Assembly: GCA_030761205.1 (NCBI GenBank)
Contig: JAULJL010000048.1
Span: 5,819,501-5,883,500, forward strand
DNA: 64,000 nt
Direction: 5' to 3'
DNA from: Fremontodendron californicum
Lineage: Eukaryota; Streptophyta; Magnoliopsida; Malvales; Malvaceae
The position numbers were made by a program, and so were the translations under genes. Shown here piece after piece: positions 24,052 through 34,599 of this stretch. The notes under the pieces are model-generated. The model saw only the letters and a program-made list of their open reading frames with translations, did not search any database and had not been told where the DNA came from. Numbering within the stretch: the stretch's first letter is position 1; each line of letters begins with the position of its first letter.

Positions 24052-27000
24052 ATGTCTTTATGCCGCTCCCTCTTCCTTTATTCCCCTCCTCTTGTCGTCC
24101 CTTCCAAGCTCTTTTGTTTCTTCCCACAATACCCTTCTTTTTCATATAAATTTACCAACCATCAGAAGCCTCAAATTCCATTCTCCAGCCCTTGCTGTTC
24201 ATCATCCTCCATGGAAGCTCCTCCTCAAGGTTACCGGAGAAATGTGGGCATTTGTCTCATCAATCCCTCCAAAACGGTCTTTACCACATCCAGTTTTCCC
24301 TCTCAGTTTAGTTTCTTTCTTCTTTTTGGTTTTATATTATATAATGAATTTATTCATTTGACATTTCCTTTTTCTTCTTTTTTTTGCTTTTTGTAGATAT
24401 TTTCTGCATCGAGGCTAGACATTCCCAATGCTTGGCAAATGCCACAGGTTCGTTTTTGCTGTGATTTTGTTTACATAGATTTGTTTGTCTTTCTAACATT
24501 ATTCCCAGTAATATCAATTTTACTTTTAACTTAAAAAAATGAATAAATAATCTTTGGATTGAGGAAGGAGAGGGAAAGGAAAGGGGGAAACCCTCCCCTT
24601 GTTTGTTTAAATTTTGGGCTAGGGCGAAAATGAGGCGGATAAAGTTTTCCCTTGCTTTCATGTGCTTTCCAATTCTCCAAATCGGCATGAAAGCAAGGGA
24701 AAAGTTTCTTTCTTTCATTAGATTCCAGGGGAAATTTTATATATAAAAAGTAATTCCCATGTTAGATTGTGGATAAAGTTGATTACAATTGGCATGAAAC
24801 CTCTATTGCAGTAGGAGCTGTTTTATGAATATAAAATTTTACACAAATTAGCATTACATGTGATTTATTGATGCACAGGGTGGGATTGATGACAGTGAAG
24901 ATCCAAAAGTTGCAGCAACGAGAGAATTAAAGGAAGAAACAGGTGTTAGCTCAGCAGAAGTTCTTGCAGAGGTTTGTTTTAAGACATCCTTTATTTCTTC
25001 CTCTCAAGAATTGCATTGGTATTTTCTTTTATCCTGCTGAGGTTACTAGTTGAAGAGGCTGCTGAACACATGCTAGGGGGTGGGGGAGGACAAGTGCTTT
25101 TAAATTGCATTTTCTTCTAGGAAAGAATTAGAACTTTAAGAACATAAGTCTCCAAATACTAGTCCTTTGCAGACCTGAATCCACTTTGCGGGTGAAATAA
25201 ATGAATGATAAATGTTAAAAGAATTTATAATTTTCTGAAGAATATAAAAGAGAGGAGTAACTGAATGTACGGTTTCTTAGATTGGATTAAAATAGGCACG
25301 AACGTGACTTTAGAAAGATGTGGATTCAAACACTATTTTTAAGGAAAAGTAAAATCTAATATACCTTTACTTTTTTATGGAAATTGATTCGTGATACCAA
25401 ACTCATTCAAAAGCTTTATAAATTAGTATAGATTGAATATCATATATTTCAAACAGCTTCTTGGGGTTCGCGTGAATTTATAGTTTAGATACTTCAATAT
25501 TGTGCCCTATTCTATTAATATGACTGTCTGATATGGGGAGTAATTTCATTTTCCATTATTCTTTAACCACACATTTTTAACAGCTGCTTCCTATGTACTA
25601 AGCTTTGGAACCTAAATGTCTATGTGGGCTCTTATCTCTAGTGCATCAGTGATAATGTAATGTTAGCTCCTGGAATTGATATTTGGAACTGCATTTCTAA
25701 TTTCTGTGCATGCATAATGCAGAGGTCATGATCATCTTGACAGTTAATCAGGTATATGATGGCTTATCAATACTGATGTTCTGACAACCAAAATTTGACA
25801 AGCTGTCTGATGCAGGGTAGGATCTAGAACAGTAAACAATCTAAGAAAATAGGCTGTTGATCGAGTAGGACTCTAGGTTTAGATGCAAATCTGCTAAACC
25901 TTTATTAGAAAGAGTTAAAACTCTGAAATTATTAACAATAGTCTAATCGGCAGCTACCCTAAGTTAGGGTATTTATAATAACCCTAATTATTAAAAGTCA
26001 CATGCCTATCACATGACCTAAATAAATAGGTAAAGCATAAGACTTCTACTTAAATATAATAACTAAATAAGATAGGCAATAACTAAATAAAATAAGCATA
26101 GTAAAATAATCCTAAGTCTATGCTCCCGCATCAATCTCCCCAGGTTAAAAGATAGCTGAATCTGTTGAATAAACTTTGGTTACTTCTGCATAAACTTCAA
26201 GATCAATATCCCATGTCCCAATTCCTTGGTCATCCTGAGAATGTAATCCCGCAGAAGCATGCTCACAACTGGTTTCCATACTAGTGAAACCATCAGTCAA
26301 CTCTTGGTGGTTATCTTGATGTATGTTTTCCATATGAGTAGTCTCGCCATTAACACTAGATGATGGCAGCATGGACTCTGGTTGAAAGGCTGGCTTTGCT
26401 GTCCATAAACTTGAGTTGTCATCACGAGTGTATATCTGCGGGGTTGCATACCATTCATGGCGATCAACTGTGACCAAGACAGACTTTCTCCAATGACGAT
26501 CCATGTAGCTTTTATATTCTAAAGGCGCCCGAGCACCCCAAGACAGCTTAGATAGAACATAGATTAAATCCTCAAGTTTTGATATCTCCTCACCAGCTAA
26601 CGTCTTAATGATGGCATGTCGAGGAACTCTAGCTTTAAATTTCTGTTTCCAACGTGGTCTTGTAAATATCTTAGAACCCGCCAAGTGATCAAGCATGTCC
26701 TCCAAGCATGGAATTGGGATAGTAATTTTGTTTAAGGCATGTTGAATGCTCCTCATTGGTGGTAAGTCTTGTGGCAAGGTTTCACCAACCAATTCAGCAA
26801 ACTTGTCTAACAACCTTTGAACTGCAACAGGTTGTTCTTTGAGGTCCCCATCACTGCCAACACTATTTGTAACCTTGTTGATAACAGCGAACACCACCCC
26901 TGCTTCCTTGCCTTTATCCTCAAACTCTTCAACTGTTAGAAACCCATTCAATTTGCTAGTTTCGGATGTTGTTGCCAGCACCCTCCTAACTATCAATGAT

Positions 27001-30000
27001 TCTCCTTGTGCTGGATAGATATCTACATCATCATCCTCGTCATTATATTCATCATAAATAGGATCCGGCAATTCCTTGCCTCCCTCCTCAAGTTCATCCT
27101 CAAGACCACCTTCCGGCATGTCAAAAGGGTCGTGGTCACCTTCCGGAATCTCCATTCGGGCTCCCACATGTCCCTGTCGCTGTAAGGCTCGTACAGCCCG
27201 CGACAATTCATCAATCATACGCCACAACTCAGTTAATTCTGTTTGCTGCCCTTGATTTCCCCTGGCACGACCTGTACCACGTCCAACCATGGTTGATGGT
27301 GATTCTCGACACAAAACAAGGATCTTGTTAAGCTCTGATACCAATTTGATGCAGGGTAGGATCTAGAACAGTAAACAATCTAAGAAAATAGGCTGTTGAT
27401 CGAGTAGGACTCTAGGTTTAGATGCAAATCTGCTAAACCTTTATTAGAAAGAGTTAAAACTCTGAAATTATTAACAATAGTCTAATCGGCAGCTACCCTA
27501 AGTTAGGGTATTTATAATAACCCTAATTATTAAAAGTCACATGCCTATCACATGACCTAAATAAATAGGTAAAAGCATAAGACTTCTACTTAAATATAAT
27601 AACTAAATAAGATAGGCAATAACTAAATAAAATAAGCATAGTAAAATAATCCTAAGTCTATGCTCCCGCATCACTGTCTATCTAAGTGCTAATTGGTTTG
27701 GAATAAAATGGAGCAAAGCTTTTTGCTCTAAGTGCTAATTGTTTGGAATGAAATGGAGCAAAGCTTTTCACTCTATGTGCTAATTGTTTGGACTGAAATG
27801 GAGCAAAGCTTTTTGAACCACCAAATATGGATTATTTGTTTTGTTATATTTAAGTTATTGCCAGTTGGATGAGGGGGGGGGGGGGGTATAAATTGTTTGA
27901 TAGGAAGTATAACCTGCAATTAGCCTGTTTTTGGATAGATTCACTTAGACCATGATTCAATGGAGAAAAGTTCAGTTGGAGCTTTTTACCAAGGAAACAA
28001 CTGCTGACAATTCTTGTATTATACTTGTAACAGACTCAAATAATTGGTATTTATTGCCCTTTTTATATATATAGAGATTCAGCTGCAATTGAAAGTTATA
28101 TATAAATATATATATATATATTTAAATGAAAATTGAGGGTTTATGTGCTTTTGCCAGTAGTAGTTAGATTACATGAACAATGAGAAAGCGTTTTAGTGGC
28201 ATCTTAGTTAGAGATTTTCTCTCTTGTGTATCAACGTCCAACTCCATTTTACACACATGTCCAACTCTGACATGTTTATGTTTAAATTACAAATTGGCAG
28301 CTACTGGGTTCATGATTTTAACTGTATTAGTGTTCCAAATATAAAGCTTTACATATGTTATTGAGATTACTTTCTCCATTTCTTTCTAATTACGCTCTTT
28401 TCTCTTTCATGTCATACCTGGAGTATGTCCATTTATTGATTCTGCCATGCAGGTACCTTATTGGCTGACATACGACTTCCCACCAGAAGTTAGGGAAAAA
28501 CTGAAACATCAATGGGGTTCAGACTGGAAAGGTCAAGCTCAAAAGTGGTGAGTGCTTGGATCAGCCTTAAAGTAGGTAGTTTGCGCTATGTTTTTTTGGG
28601 TACTAGTTTGCGGTATATATATATGGGCCGGAAAGACAAAAATTAAAGTTGCTTGTATTAGGTTGGTAGAGATTGAGGCAACAAATGATAAATGGTATAC
28701 TTTCTCAACTCTGCATCAATAAACTCCAATTATCCAAATATACATATGCATGCATGCGTTTATGTCCCAATCTATGTTGCTCTGACTCTTCATTTTTCTT
28801 AAAGTACCTGTATCTTATGTTACATGGACTCGGGTTTGGGTATCCGACACGGGTATGTATCTAAGGATCAGACTCATCATTTGCTCAAAATTTTGGACAC
28901 GTGGATTCGTCTAAGAAGTGTCCAAAAATAAGATACGGGTACGGGGATACGTTATGTAAAAATATCGTAAAAATATATTAATACAATATCTTTTGTAAAT
29001 AAATTTTTTTAATATCCTTTTCAAAAATCACTAATTTTTTTAATTACTTAAATTCATTTTTTTATAATTAATATTATTTTTAAATATTTTATTTTAGTAA
29101 TCTTAAATCTTACAAAGTTTGATATTAAATTTTATAAGAATATGCAAAAGCCCAATATATAAAAAGTTTAAAACCAATTTTGTTTTCTTTGGGCCAGACT
29201 AAAATTTTTTAGTTGGGCCATACTTTTCTTTCGGGCCAGACTAAGTTATTTTTGCCTTTTTTTCCTTTCTTTTTCCTTCTTTCTTTTTCTTCTTCTTCTT
29301 CTCCTGTCCCCTCCCTCTCTCTTCTCTTTAAACTATCTCTCTACAAATTCAACCTAAAAAACCCAAAAAACCCATAACCCAACATCAAACCCAGATTCCG
29401 ACGGTGATCCGCCACACCTGCCGTCGATCGCCATCGTCCGCAACTTTGACCAGTGTCAGATTTTCATCAAATTTCATCCCAGATTCTTTATTGTCTTCTA
29501 TTTCCATTCTTCCTCACCGTGAGCCACCACATCCTTTGCCACCGTGAGCCACCACTGTCGACGTCGTTGGTTGCCGCATCCAAATACGCAACAACGAGTC
29601 CGACACATATTTCGTGTCGGTACCCGTGTCGTGTCGACACGGGTATGGCACCCTAAAGTGCCGAGTCCATGTAACAGAGCCTGTATCCGACACCCATGTT
29701 CGACGTATATCCGGACATGGGTATGTCGATATGACTCCAAGGATCCTCCAAATACATGAAAAAATTTAGAAAATATTAAACATACCCGTGTCGGACACAT
29801 ACTCATATCCGACACACCCGAGTCCGAGTAACATAGGTCTCTGTGTCTGTCGCTCTGTCTGTCTTACACAGCCATCACTCAACTTTTGATCGGTGAACTT
29901 AGACCAGTCATTTGATTTTGATCTGAATTGGATATGGTAGATAGTAGAAGCAATATATGAGTCATTTGTGTGTCTTACACAGCTATTGTACAGCTCAACT

Positions 30001-30541
30001 TCTTATTAGTGAACTTAGACCAGTCATTTCATTTTGACTTGAATTGGATTTTGGTAGAGAGCAGAAGCAAGTTCAAATTTACTCAAAAGCTTTCAAAGTT
30101 TATTCGGCAATGTTAATATGTTCATGCTAGAATTCGTTCCAAAGGACCAAAAGTGACATGTCCAGCTATTGTTTTTCAGTTATAATTTGTAAAGGTCCCT
30201 GTTTGTTTTGATATTCCATGCTATGTGGACTTCTCTTTAAACTGACCATTACAAACAGGTTTCTCCTTAAATTCACTGGGAAGGAGGAAGAAATCAATCT
30301 TCTTGGTGATGGGACTGAGAAGCCTGAGTTTGGTGAATGGTCATGGATGGCACCAGAGCAAATAGTTGAGCTTGTGGGTACTCCTTACTCCTACCATTTT
30401 GTATCAATTAAAGGGATATTAGCTTTGTCTCTGTTGTTTATTTAATAGTTTCTGTTCATTCCTCATTTTGTGCAGGCAGTGGATTTCAAGAAGCCTGTTT
30501 ACAAAGAAGTTTTGTCAGTTTTTGCACCCTACCTCCAATAA
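24052..30541 (+). CDS. NUDX26: Plastid-type Nudix hydrolase, NUDX26-like
   Basis: Six exons: 24052-24276, 24397-24447, 24879-24971, 28453-28547, 30259-30373, 30476-30541, joining in frame to 214 aa with GT-AG introns. Residues 1-53 are Ser/Phe-rich without acidic residues, consistent with a plastid transit peptide. The core begins MEAPPQGYRRNVGICL at about 54. A complete Nudix box lies at 93-115 (GGIDDSE, then REL, EE and TGV). The WGSDWKGQAQKW segment (about 144-155) and the closing KKPVYKEVLSVFAPYL are diagnostic of the plant NUDX25/26 group. Family members cleave dinucleoside tetraphosphates (Ap4A-type), and plastid forms also ppGpp. Intron 3 (3.5 kb) holds a complete LTR element and intron 4 nested hAT-like elements. 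Exon 5 ends at CTT before GTGGGT, chosen because it keeps the frame into AVDFKKP. NUDX27-like paralogues are an alternative name. Confidence 0.92.
25808..26133 (-). repeat. 3' LTR of the intron-3 retrotransposon
   Basis: A 326-bp terminal repeat with TGATGC/GCATCA ends. It matches 27347-27673 except for one A in the AAAGCATAAG run. On the minus strand a TATA-like TTATAAATAC lies in its middle. Confidence 0.95.
26145..27290 (-). CDS. Chimeric gag/pol-derived open frame of the non-autonomous LTR element
   Basis: The frame is open for 399 codons from a TTG inside the primer-binding site; the first ATG (27288-27290) gives 381 aa. Residues below are numbered from the TTG. Residues 21-60 (GRGTGRARGNQ, then LTELWRMIDELSRAV) look like a gypsy gag start. 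Residues 80-125 are acidic and lead to SLIVRRVLATT, a gag-pol linker pattern. Residues 180-227 (FAELVGETLPQDLPPMR, then PCLEDMLDHLAGSKIF) match the start of gypsy reverse transcriptase, but the KIDL...GYHQ continuation is absent. Residues 280-300 (DRHWRKSV) recall the region after integrase. No catalytic domain survives, yet the junctions keep one frame. The stop lies beside the polypurine tract. Domain assignments are by eye. Confidence 0.6.
   Translation of the reverse strand: MVGRGTGRARGNQGQQTELTELWRMIDELSRAVRALQRQGHVGARMEIPEGDHDPFDMPEGGLEDELEEGGKELPDPIYDEYNDEDDDVDIYPAQGESLIVRRVLATTSETSKLNGFLTVEEFEDKGKEAGVVFAVINKVTNSVGSDGDLKEQPVAVQRLLDKFAELVGETLPQDLPPMRSIQHALNKITIPIPCLEDMLDHLAGSKIFTRPRWKQKFKARVPRHAIIKTLAGEEISKLEDLIYVLSKLSWGARAPLEYKSYMDRHWRKSVLVTVDRHEWYATPQIYTRDDNSSLWTAKPAFQPESMLPSSSVNGETTHMENIHQDNHQELTDGFTSMETSCEHASAGLHSQDDQGIGTWDIDLEVYAEVTKVYSTDSAIF
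27347..27673 (-). repeat. 5' LTR of the intron-3 retrotransposon
   Basis: A 327-bp terminal repeat, the promoter-bearing copy in minus orientation, followed by the Met-tRNA binding site at 27332-27343. Its outer edge abuts the CTGTC duplication at 27674-27678. Confidence 0.95.
27686..27813. repeat. Three-unit direct repeat in Nudix intron 3
   Basis: Three copies of about 45-50 bp carry GTGCTAATTG and AAATGGAGCAAAGCTTTT, differing by a few substitutions. They lie just right of the LTR element and show no coding role. Confidence 0.8.
28772..29836 (-). mobile_element. hAT-like MITE, family CTATGTTACTC (copy C), split by another element
   Basis: The outer parts (28772-28814 and 29680-29836) are the two halves of an element also present at 50766-50950 and 57329-57501, here inverted. 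The left half reads CTATGTTGCTCTGAC and the right ends GAGTCCGAGTAACATAG. The middle is occupied by the 865-bp insertion at 28815-29679. It lies in Nudix intron 4. Confidence 0.75.
28815..29679. mobile_element. hAT-like element nested in the older MITE, possible gene-fragment capture
   Basis: The ends TTATGTTACATGGACTCGG and, in reverse, CTCTGTTACATGGACTCGG are inverted repeats. Flanks CCTGTATC (28807-28814 and 29680-29687) are a perfect 8-bp target duplication. The interior at 29270-29460 has a TC-rich tract followed by a GC-rich stretch (GCCGTCGATCGCCATC...) unlike the AT-rich rest and resembling a plant 5' leader plus coding start. No full gene is present. Confidence 0.8.
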
Positions 30542-31049
30542 GTTCTTGAATTGCAAATAGTTTGCAGCACCACTTTCTAATGTGCTGAGACCATAGCTGG
30601 ATACAATAAGTTGGGGTTTTTATCTTGGGTCTCAAGACCTGTCCATGGACCAAGCCATGGTCCGATTTTTTTTTTCCTTACCCAAGCCCGGCCCTTGGAC
30701 AGGTCACCAAATGACATCCATTTTCCTTGTGATGATCTGATATTCTTAATAGAAACCTTTATGTATCATGTTTCTGTTACCAGTGTTTGGAAATTTAAAG
30801 GTAAAAGACAGTAAATGAATAGAGAGATCTTTGAGAGTACATAGAAGAAATGGCCTTTATTTTACCTTGTTTGGAAGGTGAAGAGTGATTAGAGTAGAGT
30901 AGAGAGTTTACATGACATTATCACTACATCCAGTCATCCAGATATGAAAGCAGTAACAAAATTAAATTTTGAAGGGCCAAATTGGGAATCACAAGTTGAT
31001 CATTGATGAAACTCTTACAAGTGGAAAATAAATTTCATAATAAATATAG

Positions 31050-31375
31050 TAGGAATTCACTTACATTAATATAAAATTAATTTAATTTTACATGTTTATA
31101 TAATATTTTTATATGATTTATATTTATTTAATTCGACAGGTGCATTTCATGTTCCATTCATATAAATCGTTCACATCAAATTTTTAGTAAATTTAAAATA
31201 TCAAATTATTTATTTGATGTAAAAAAAATAATAGTTAAATATATATAAAAAAATAATATTTTCGATCGACATGATATATATCGTAATGATTCGAAGCTTT
31301 ACGTGCATGACAAATGTGATTAAAACAATCGATTTGTTAAAATATCAAATCGTAAAAGTTATATATAATGTTAAT
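31050..31375. mobile_element. Partial MITE copy, same family as 36510-36886
   Basis: It begins GAATTCACTTACATTAATATA followed by AAATTAATTTAATTTTACA. It shares TTCGATCGACATGATATAT-like and ACGTGCATGACAAATG-like words with 36510-36886. It lies between the Nudix and glycosyltransferase genes. The right end is not clear. Confidence 0.5.
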
Positions 31376-31639
31376 CCTCATCCTCAGACCCAAAAAAAAT
31401 TGGATTGCAGAAGCTTTGTAACTTCCTTGTATGCATAATAGACATCAGTATAAGGAAAAATCATTTCATGGACCTAAGCATGTTAATAAGGGAAGACTAA
31501 CAATGATGAAAACGAAAGGAAAATGATATTCAACAAAGGATCATTAATCTTTTTTGAAATATACTTACTGAAGTAATCCTCTGAAACCAAAATGAGATTG
31601 GGACCTTGAGAACAAGATTTTAGACCTAGCAATTCACAT

Positions 31640-31845
31640 GTATCTCTGTTGTGTACGTATATTTTTTCGTGTCATAATCGTGTTTAAAATGTTTTATATT
31701 TATATAATTTTTGACATGTTACTAATTTTTGTTATATAGATTTTGACATGTTTGTGTATTCGTGTCGTGTCCGTATTTTTTTTTCCCATATCCTGTCATA
31801 TTTTAGTTACTTTTTTCGTGTCGTGTCCAATATTACCAGAGCTAC
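31640..31845. repeat. Dispersed repeat, second copy of 7306-7560
   Basis: It shares TTTGTTATATAGATTTTGA, ATAATCGTRTTTAAAAT and repeated CGTGTCGTGTCC-like words with the segment at 7306-7560. No ends were defined. Confidence 0.45.
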
Positions 31846-32280
31846 AAGATTCTGTGTCACAAAATAACTAAATTTGCACTAGGAAATATCTTGAAATCTG
31901 TGAGAATACATCAAGTTACAAACACCAGCATTTGATTCAAATGACAAAATTCTTAATTCTTCTGGTTTCCATTATCTAAGGGATGGCAAAATGTCACAAC
32001 CACAAAGAAGAACAGCCAACAAATGAAGCAGACATTTGCATATTGTTTTGGATTGGCCTCAAGTGAACTGTTCCACCAGATGGATCAACCATATAAAAGT
32101 TGTAATTTTATAGCCTAATTGCTTCCAAACCAAACCAACAAGCCTTACTCCTAATTGCTAAAAAAGTAAATTCTTGCAAAATCACCAGTTACTAATCATA
32201 TCTCCAACTGTAAACACATCTCAAGCATATTTTGTATATAAAATCACAGAACCAGAGACCAATTACCCTCCATCATCTTG

Positions 32281-33729
32281 TTATTTGTCAAGTATATTTT
32301 GTATATGACCTGTGATAATCTCTGCAACAATTTCTGGAGAAAAACTTTTGATCATGTCCTTCCTCGCCTGCCTACCTTTAGCCTTGGCCTCCTCCACATT
32401 ACTAATCACATGCCTCATAAGAGCTTGAAGCTCAAGAACCGACGGTTCAGCCCACAAATGCCCCTTAAATGGTCCTTCCATTACCTCACTCATTCTTTCA
32501 ACTGGCAATGGATAGCTATTCTCCTCTGTCAAATACTCAGTAGGCCCTGACCAATTAGTTGTTATTACCGGCAACGACATTGCCATGGCTTCCACAATCG
32601 GCCTTCCCCATCCTTCTCCTCTCGATGGAAGAACAAATGCATCAGCCGCTTTGTATAGTCGAGGTAAATCAACGTGAGCTATGTGGGTATCGATGACATA
32701 CACAAGAGGCCACCCATTAACTGGCTTTTCCATATCAGAATCTTCCACAAACTGGACAATCTTGTTGTCAAAATCTCTACTAGAATGATAAGGATTAGTT
32801 AACAAGTATAAAACAACCCCATCATCCTCGGAGAATTCTTTCAAGTATGCTTCAAGCAACACGTCCCATCCTTTCCTAAACTCCCACTTAAAGACACTCA
32901 AGAATACAAACTCCTTTCTAGGATTTGAATTGGGAACTTTTGCACCTAAAACCAGATTCCCTTTGGCAGCAATATCCAACGGCTCATACTTGGACGGATC
33001 AAAGAACTTCACATCAATAGGCTGCACAACTTTCACAACCTTGGCTGGATCAACACCACTTTGCACAAATGTGGATACATGAAACTCAGTAGGAACCCAA
33101 ACAGAATCCATTCTATTACAACGCTTTACATGTTGCGAATTCAGTCTATCGGTCTCAAACATGGTCCTGCCGATGACAAACATGAAATCATGATAACCAG
33201 TTGGAGGGCAAGGAAGAGTTTCAAACAATGGGGGATACCAAGCACCAGGCTCACTATGGCAAACCACAATGGTCTCATTTATTCTGCATTCTGTTTGGTA
33301 AAGCTGAATTGCCAAATTCCTTATATCTTGAGGTAATCCCTCCCAAAACTCTAGGGACTCTAAATCACCATGTTGGTAAATACCCAATTTGAAACTGGGG
33401 TTTTCAAGACTTTTCATGTATTCATTGAGTGCCAAAACATAAGACCATGCTTCTGAACTATACCCACCACCTGAAAGGAAGGGAGCCATCCATAGGACAC
33501 AGTGAGAGGGCCTGGAAATGGGATTTGGCCAGAGGGATATGTTGGATTTTGGGGTTTTTAGCAGAAATGATAAAAGAGATTCAAAGAAAGTTGGGTGGTG
33601 CGAATTGAGGCTTAATTTCAGGTCCTGGATCTTGTAGTAGTTTGTTCTGCTAAAACTAAAAGAGATTGCTAGGAACAGAATAAAGATAGATGAAGAATAG
33701 ACAATGAAGGACTTCAAATTTGGGGCCAT
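32281..33729 (-). CDS. Family 4-type glycosyltransferase, single-pass membrane anchored
   Basis: An intronless coding frame of 482 aa. Residues 8-27 are a hydrophobic anchor after a short basic start, predicting a type II protein of the Golgi or ER. The N-terminal Rossmann half starts at CVLWMAPFLSGGGYSSEA (78-95), with a Gly-rich loop. KWEFRKGWDVL (281-291) is the usual donor-binding lead-in, and SRGEGWGRPIVEAMAMSLPV (369-388) carries the EGxGxxxxEA signature of the GT4/GT1-fold family. It resembles the Arabidopsis proteins annotated as glycosyl transferase family 1 (At3g10630 type); the substrate is unknown. The minus strand upstream shows a probable 85-bp 5' UTR intron (33842 to 33758: CAG/GTACTC to TTGCAG/ATTTGG). 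An (AT)n tract follows at about 33897-33928. Confidence 0.92.
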   Translation of the reverse strand: MAPNLKSFIVYSSSIFILFLAISFSFSRTNYYKIQDLKLSLNSHHPTFFESLLSFLLKTPKSNISLWPNPISRPSHCVLWMAPFLSGGGYSSEAWSYVLALNEYMKSLENPSFKLGIYQHGDLESLEFWEGLPQDIRNLAIQLYQTECRINETIVVCHSEPGAWYPPLFETLPCPPTGYHDFMFVIGRTMFETDRLNSQHVKRCNRMDSVWVPTEFHVSTFVQSGVDPAKVVKVVQPIDVKFFDPSKYEPLDIAAKGNLVLGAKVPNSNPRKEFVFLSVFKWEFRKGWDVLLEAYLKEFSEDDGVVLYLLTNPYHSSRDFDNKIVQFVEDSDMEKPVNGWPLVYVIDTHIAHVDLPRLYKAADAFVLPSRGEGWGRPIVEAMAMSLPVITTNWSGPTEYLTEENSYPLPVERMSEVMEGPFKGHLWAEPSVLELQALMRHVISNVEEAKAKGRQARKDMIKSFSPEIVAEIITGHIQNILDK

Positions 33730-33757
33730 CTCATAGAGTGAATTTACATTACCAAAT

Positions 33758-33842
33758 CTGCAACTCTAAATCTAACACTATATGAGACTACTAATTAAAG
33801 ATTATATGAAATGCAGCAATAGCATGAGAAAGATAAGAGTAC
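33758..33842 (-). other. Probable 5' UTR intron of the glycosyltransferase gene
   Basis: The minus strand reads CAG/GTACTC at 33842 and GAGTTGCAG/ATTTGG at 33758. This gives an 85-bp T-rich intron ending 28 bp before the start codon. It is inferred from splice consensus only. Confidence 0.5.
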
Positions 33843-33893
33843 CTGAAACTGGGTTTAGCAGCTATAACTCTAACTTCTATATCCATTATCTGA

Positions 33894-33930
<37 letters not shown>

Positions 33931-34224
33931 CTTTTGAAAATGGAAAATTGTTGTAAATACCTTTTATGTTGATTCTAACTGAATTTGCTTGTTTTTAATT
34001 CAACGATAGTTAGAGCAAGAAATATGAAATGGTTGATTGAATGCAAACCAGGATTCAACAAAATTTGCTGCAAGTGTCTGCTCTTTCATCCTCTCTCAAG
34101 TCAATTGTTGGACATAGATGCGATAATTGGCGGCGTTGGGTTGGGTTTTTGCTTTAGAGGTGGCAGAGGGGTTGATTTGGAGGTTTTTTATTTGGTTGTC
34201 TTTTATTTGGGATTTGAATATTTT

Positions 34225-34440
34225 TTATTTTAACTAAAAAAAACCTCATTTCGCAGGGATATTTTTTTATTTTTTAATTAATTAATAATATAAAAATTAA
34301 TTTTAAATTATATTTTATTAAATAATAATAATTTTATTTTTTATTTTTAAATTGTAATAGTATTAATATAATTATATTTTGTTAATTATGAAAATTCAAT
34401 TTATAAAAATGTAATATAAATGTATTTTCAAATGTTATTT
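34225..34440. repeat. Dispersed AT-rich repeat (copy 1 of 2)
   Basis: It shares a long collinear run with 52490-52660: TTTTTTAATTAATTAATAAT, then AATTTTAAATTATATTTTAT and ATTTTGTTAATTAT. In both copies it follows TTTCGC plus a GGGRTAT-like start. The type is not determined. Confidence 0.55.
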
Positions 34441-34599
34441 ATATATATTTAAAAATATTTAAATTTTATTGTATACTGTATATTTTTATTTATAGGTGAT
34501 AAAAAAAATTAAAAAAAATTGGTTTGTATTTTATTCTCTCATAGGATCAATTTTCTCATATAGGTTAGCAATAAGTTATTTTTTTCCCCTTTTTTAACT

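Larger units (their letters stand above)
25808..27673 (-). mobile_element. Complete non-autonomous Ty3/gypsy-derived LTR retrotransposon in Nudix intron 3
   Basis: Two LTRs (25808-26133 and 27347-27673) start TGATGC, end GCATCA and differ, as read, by one A. The 5-bp target duplication CTGTC lies at 25803-25807 and 27674-27678. On the minus strand the binding site TGGTATCAGAGC (27332-27343), matching the 3' end of initiator Met tRNA, lies 3 nt inside the 5' LTR. A purine-rich CTGGGGAGAT abuts the 3' LTR. The 1.2-kb interior encodes one long frame but no complete protease, polymerase or integrase, so movement would need proteins from elsewhere. It is antisense to the host gene. The near-identical LTRs imply recent insertion. 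Confidence 0.95.

Noticed and set aside
26145..27344. Start of the element ORF at the TTG inside the primer-binding site
   Set aside because: The first 18 codons overlap the tRNA binding site and lack an ATG; the ATG at 27288-27290 is the more sensible start.
29498..29815. Overlapping frames on both strands with Cys/Arg-rich translations
   Set aside because: They cross the termini of nested hAT-like elements (CCGACACGGGTATG words) and are not conserved protein sequence.
30600..30720. CCATGGACCAAGCCATGG and ACCTGTCC/GGACAGGT palindromic words after the Nudix stop
   Set aside because: Suggestive of a small MITE in the 3' UTR, but I could not define ends or a target duplication.
32278..33392. 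Plus-strand frames opposite the glycosyltransferase
   Set aside because: Shadow frames of a long, well-supported minus-strand coding sequence.
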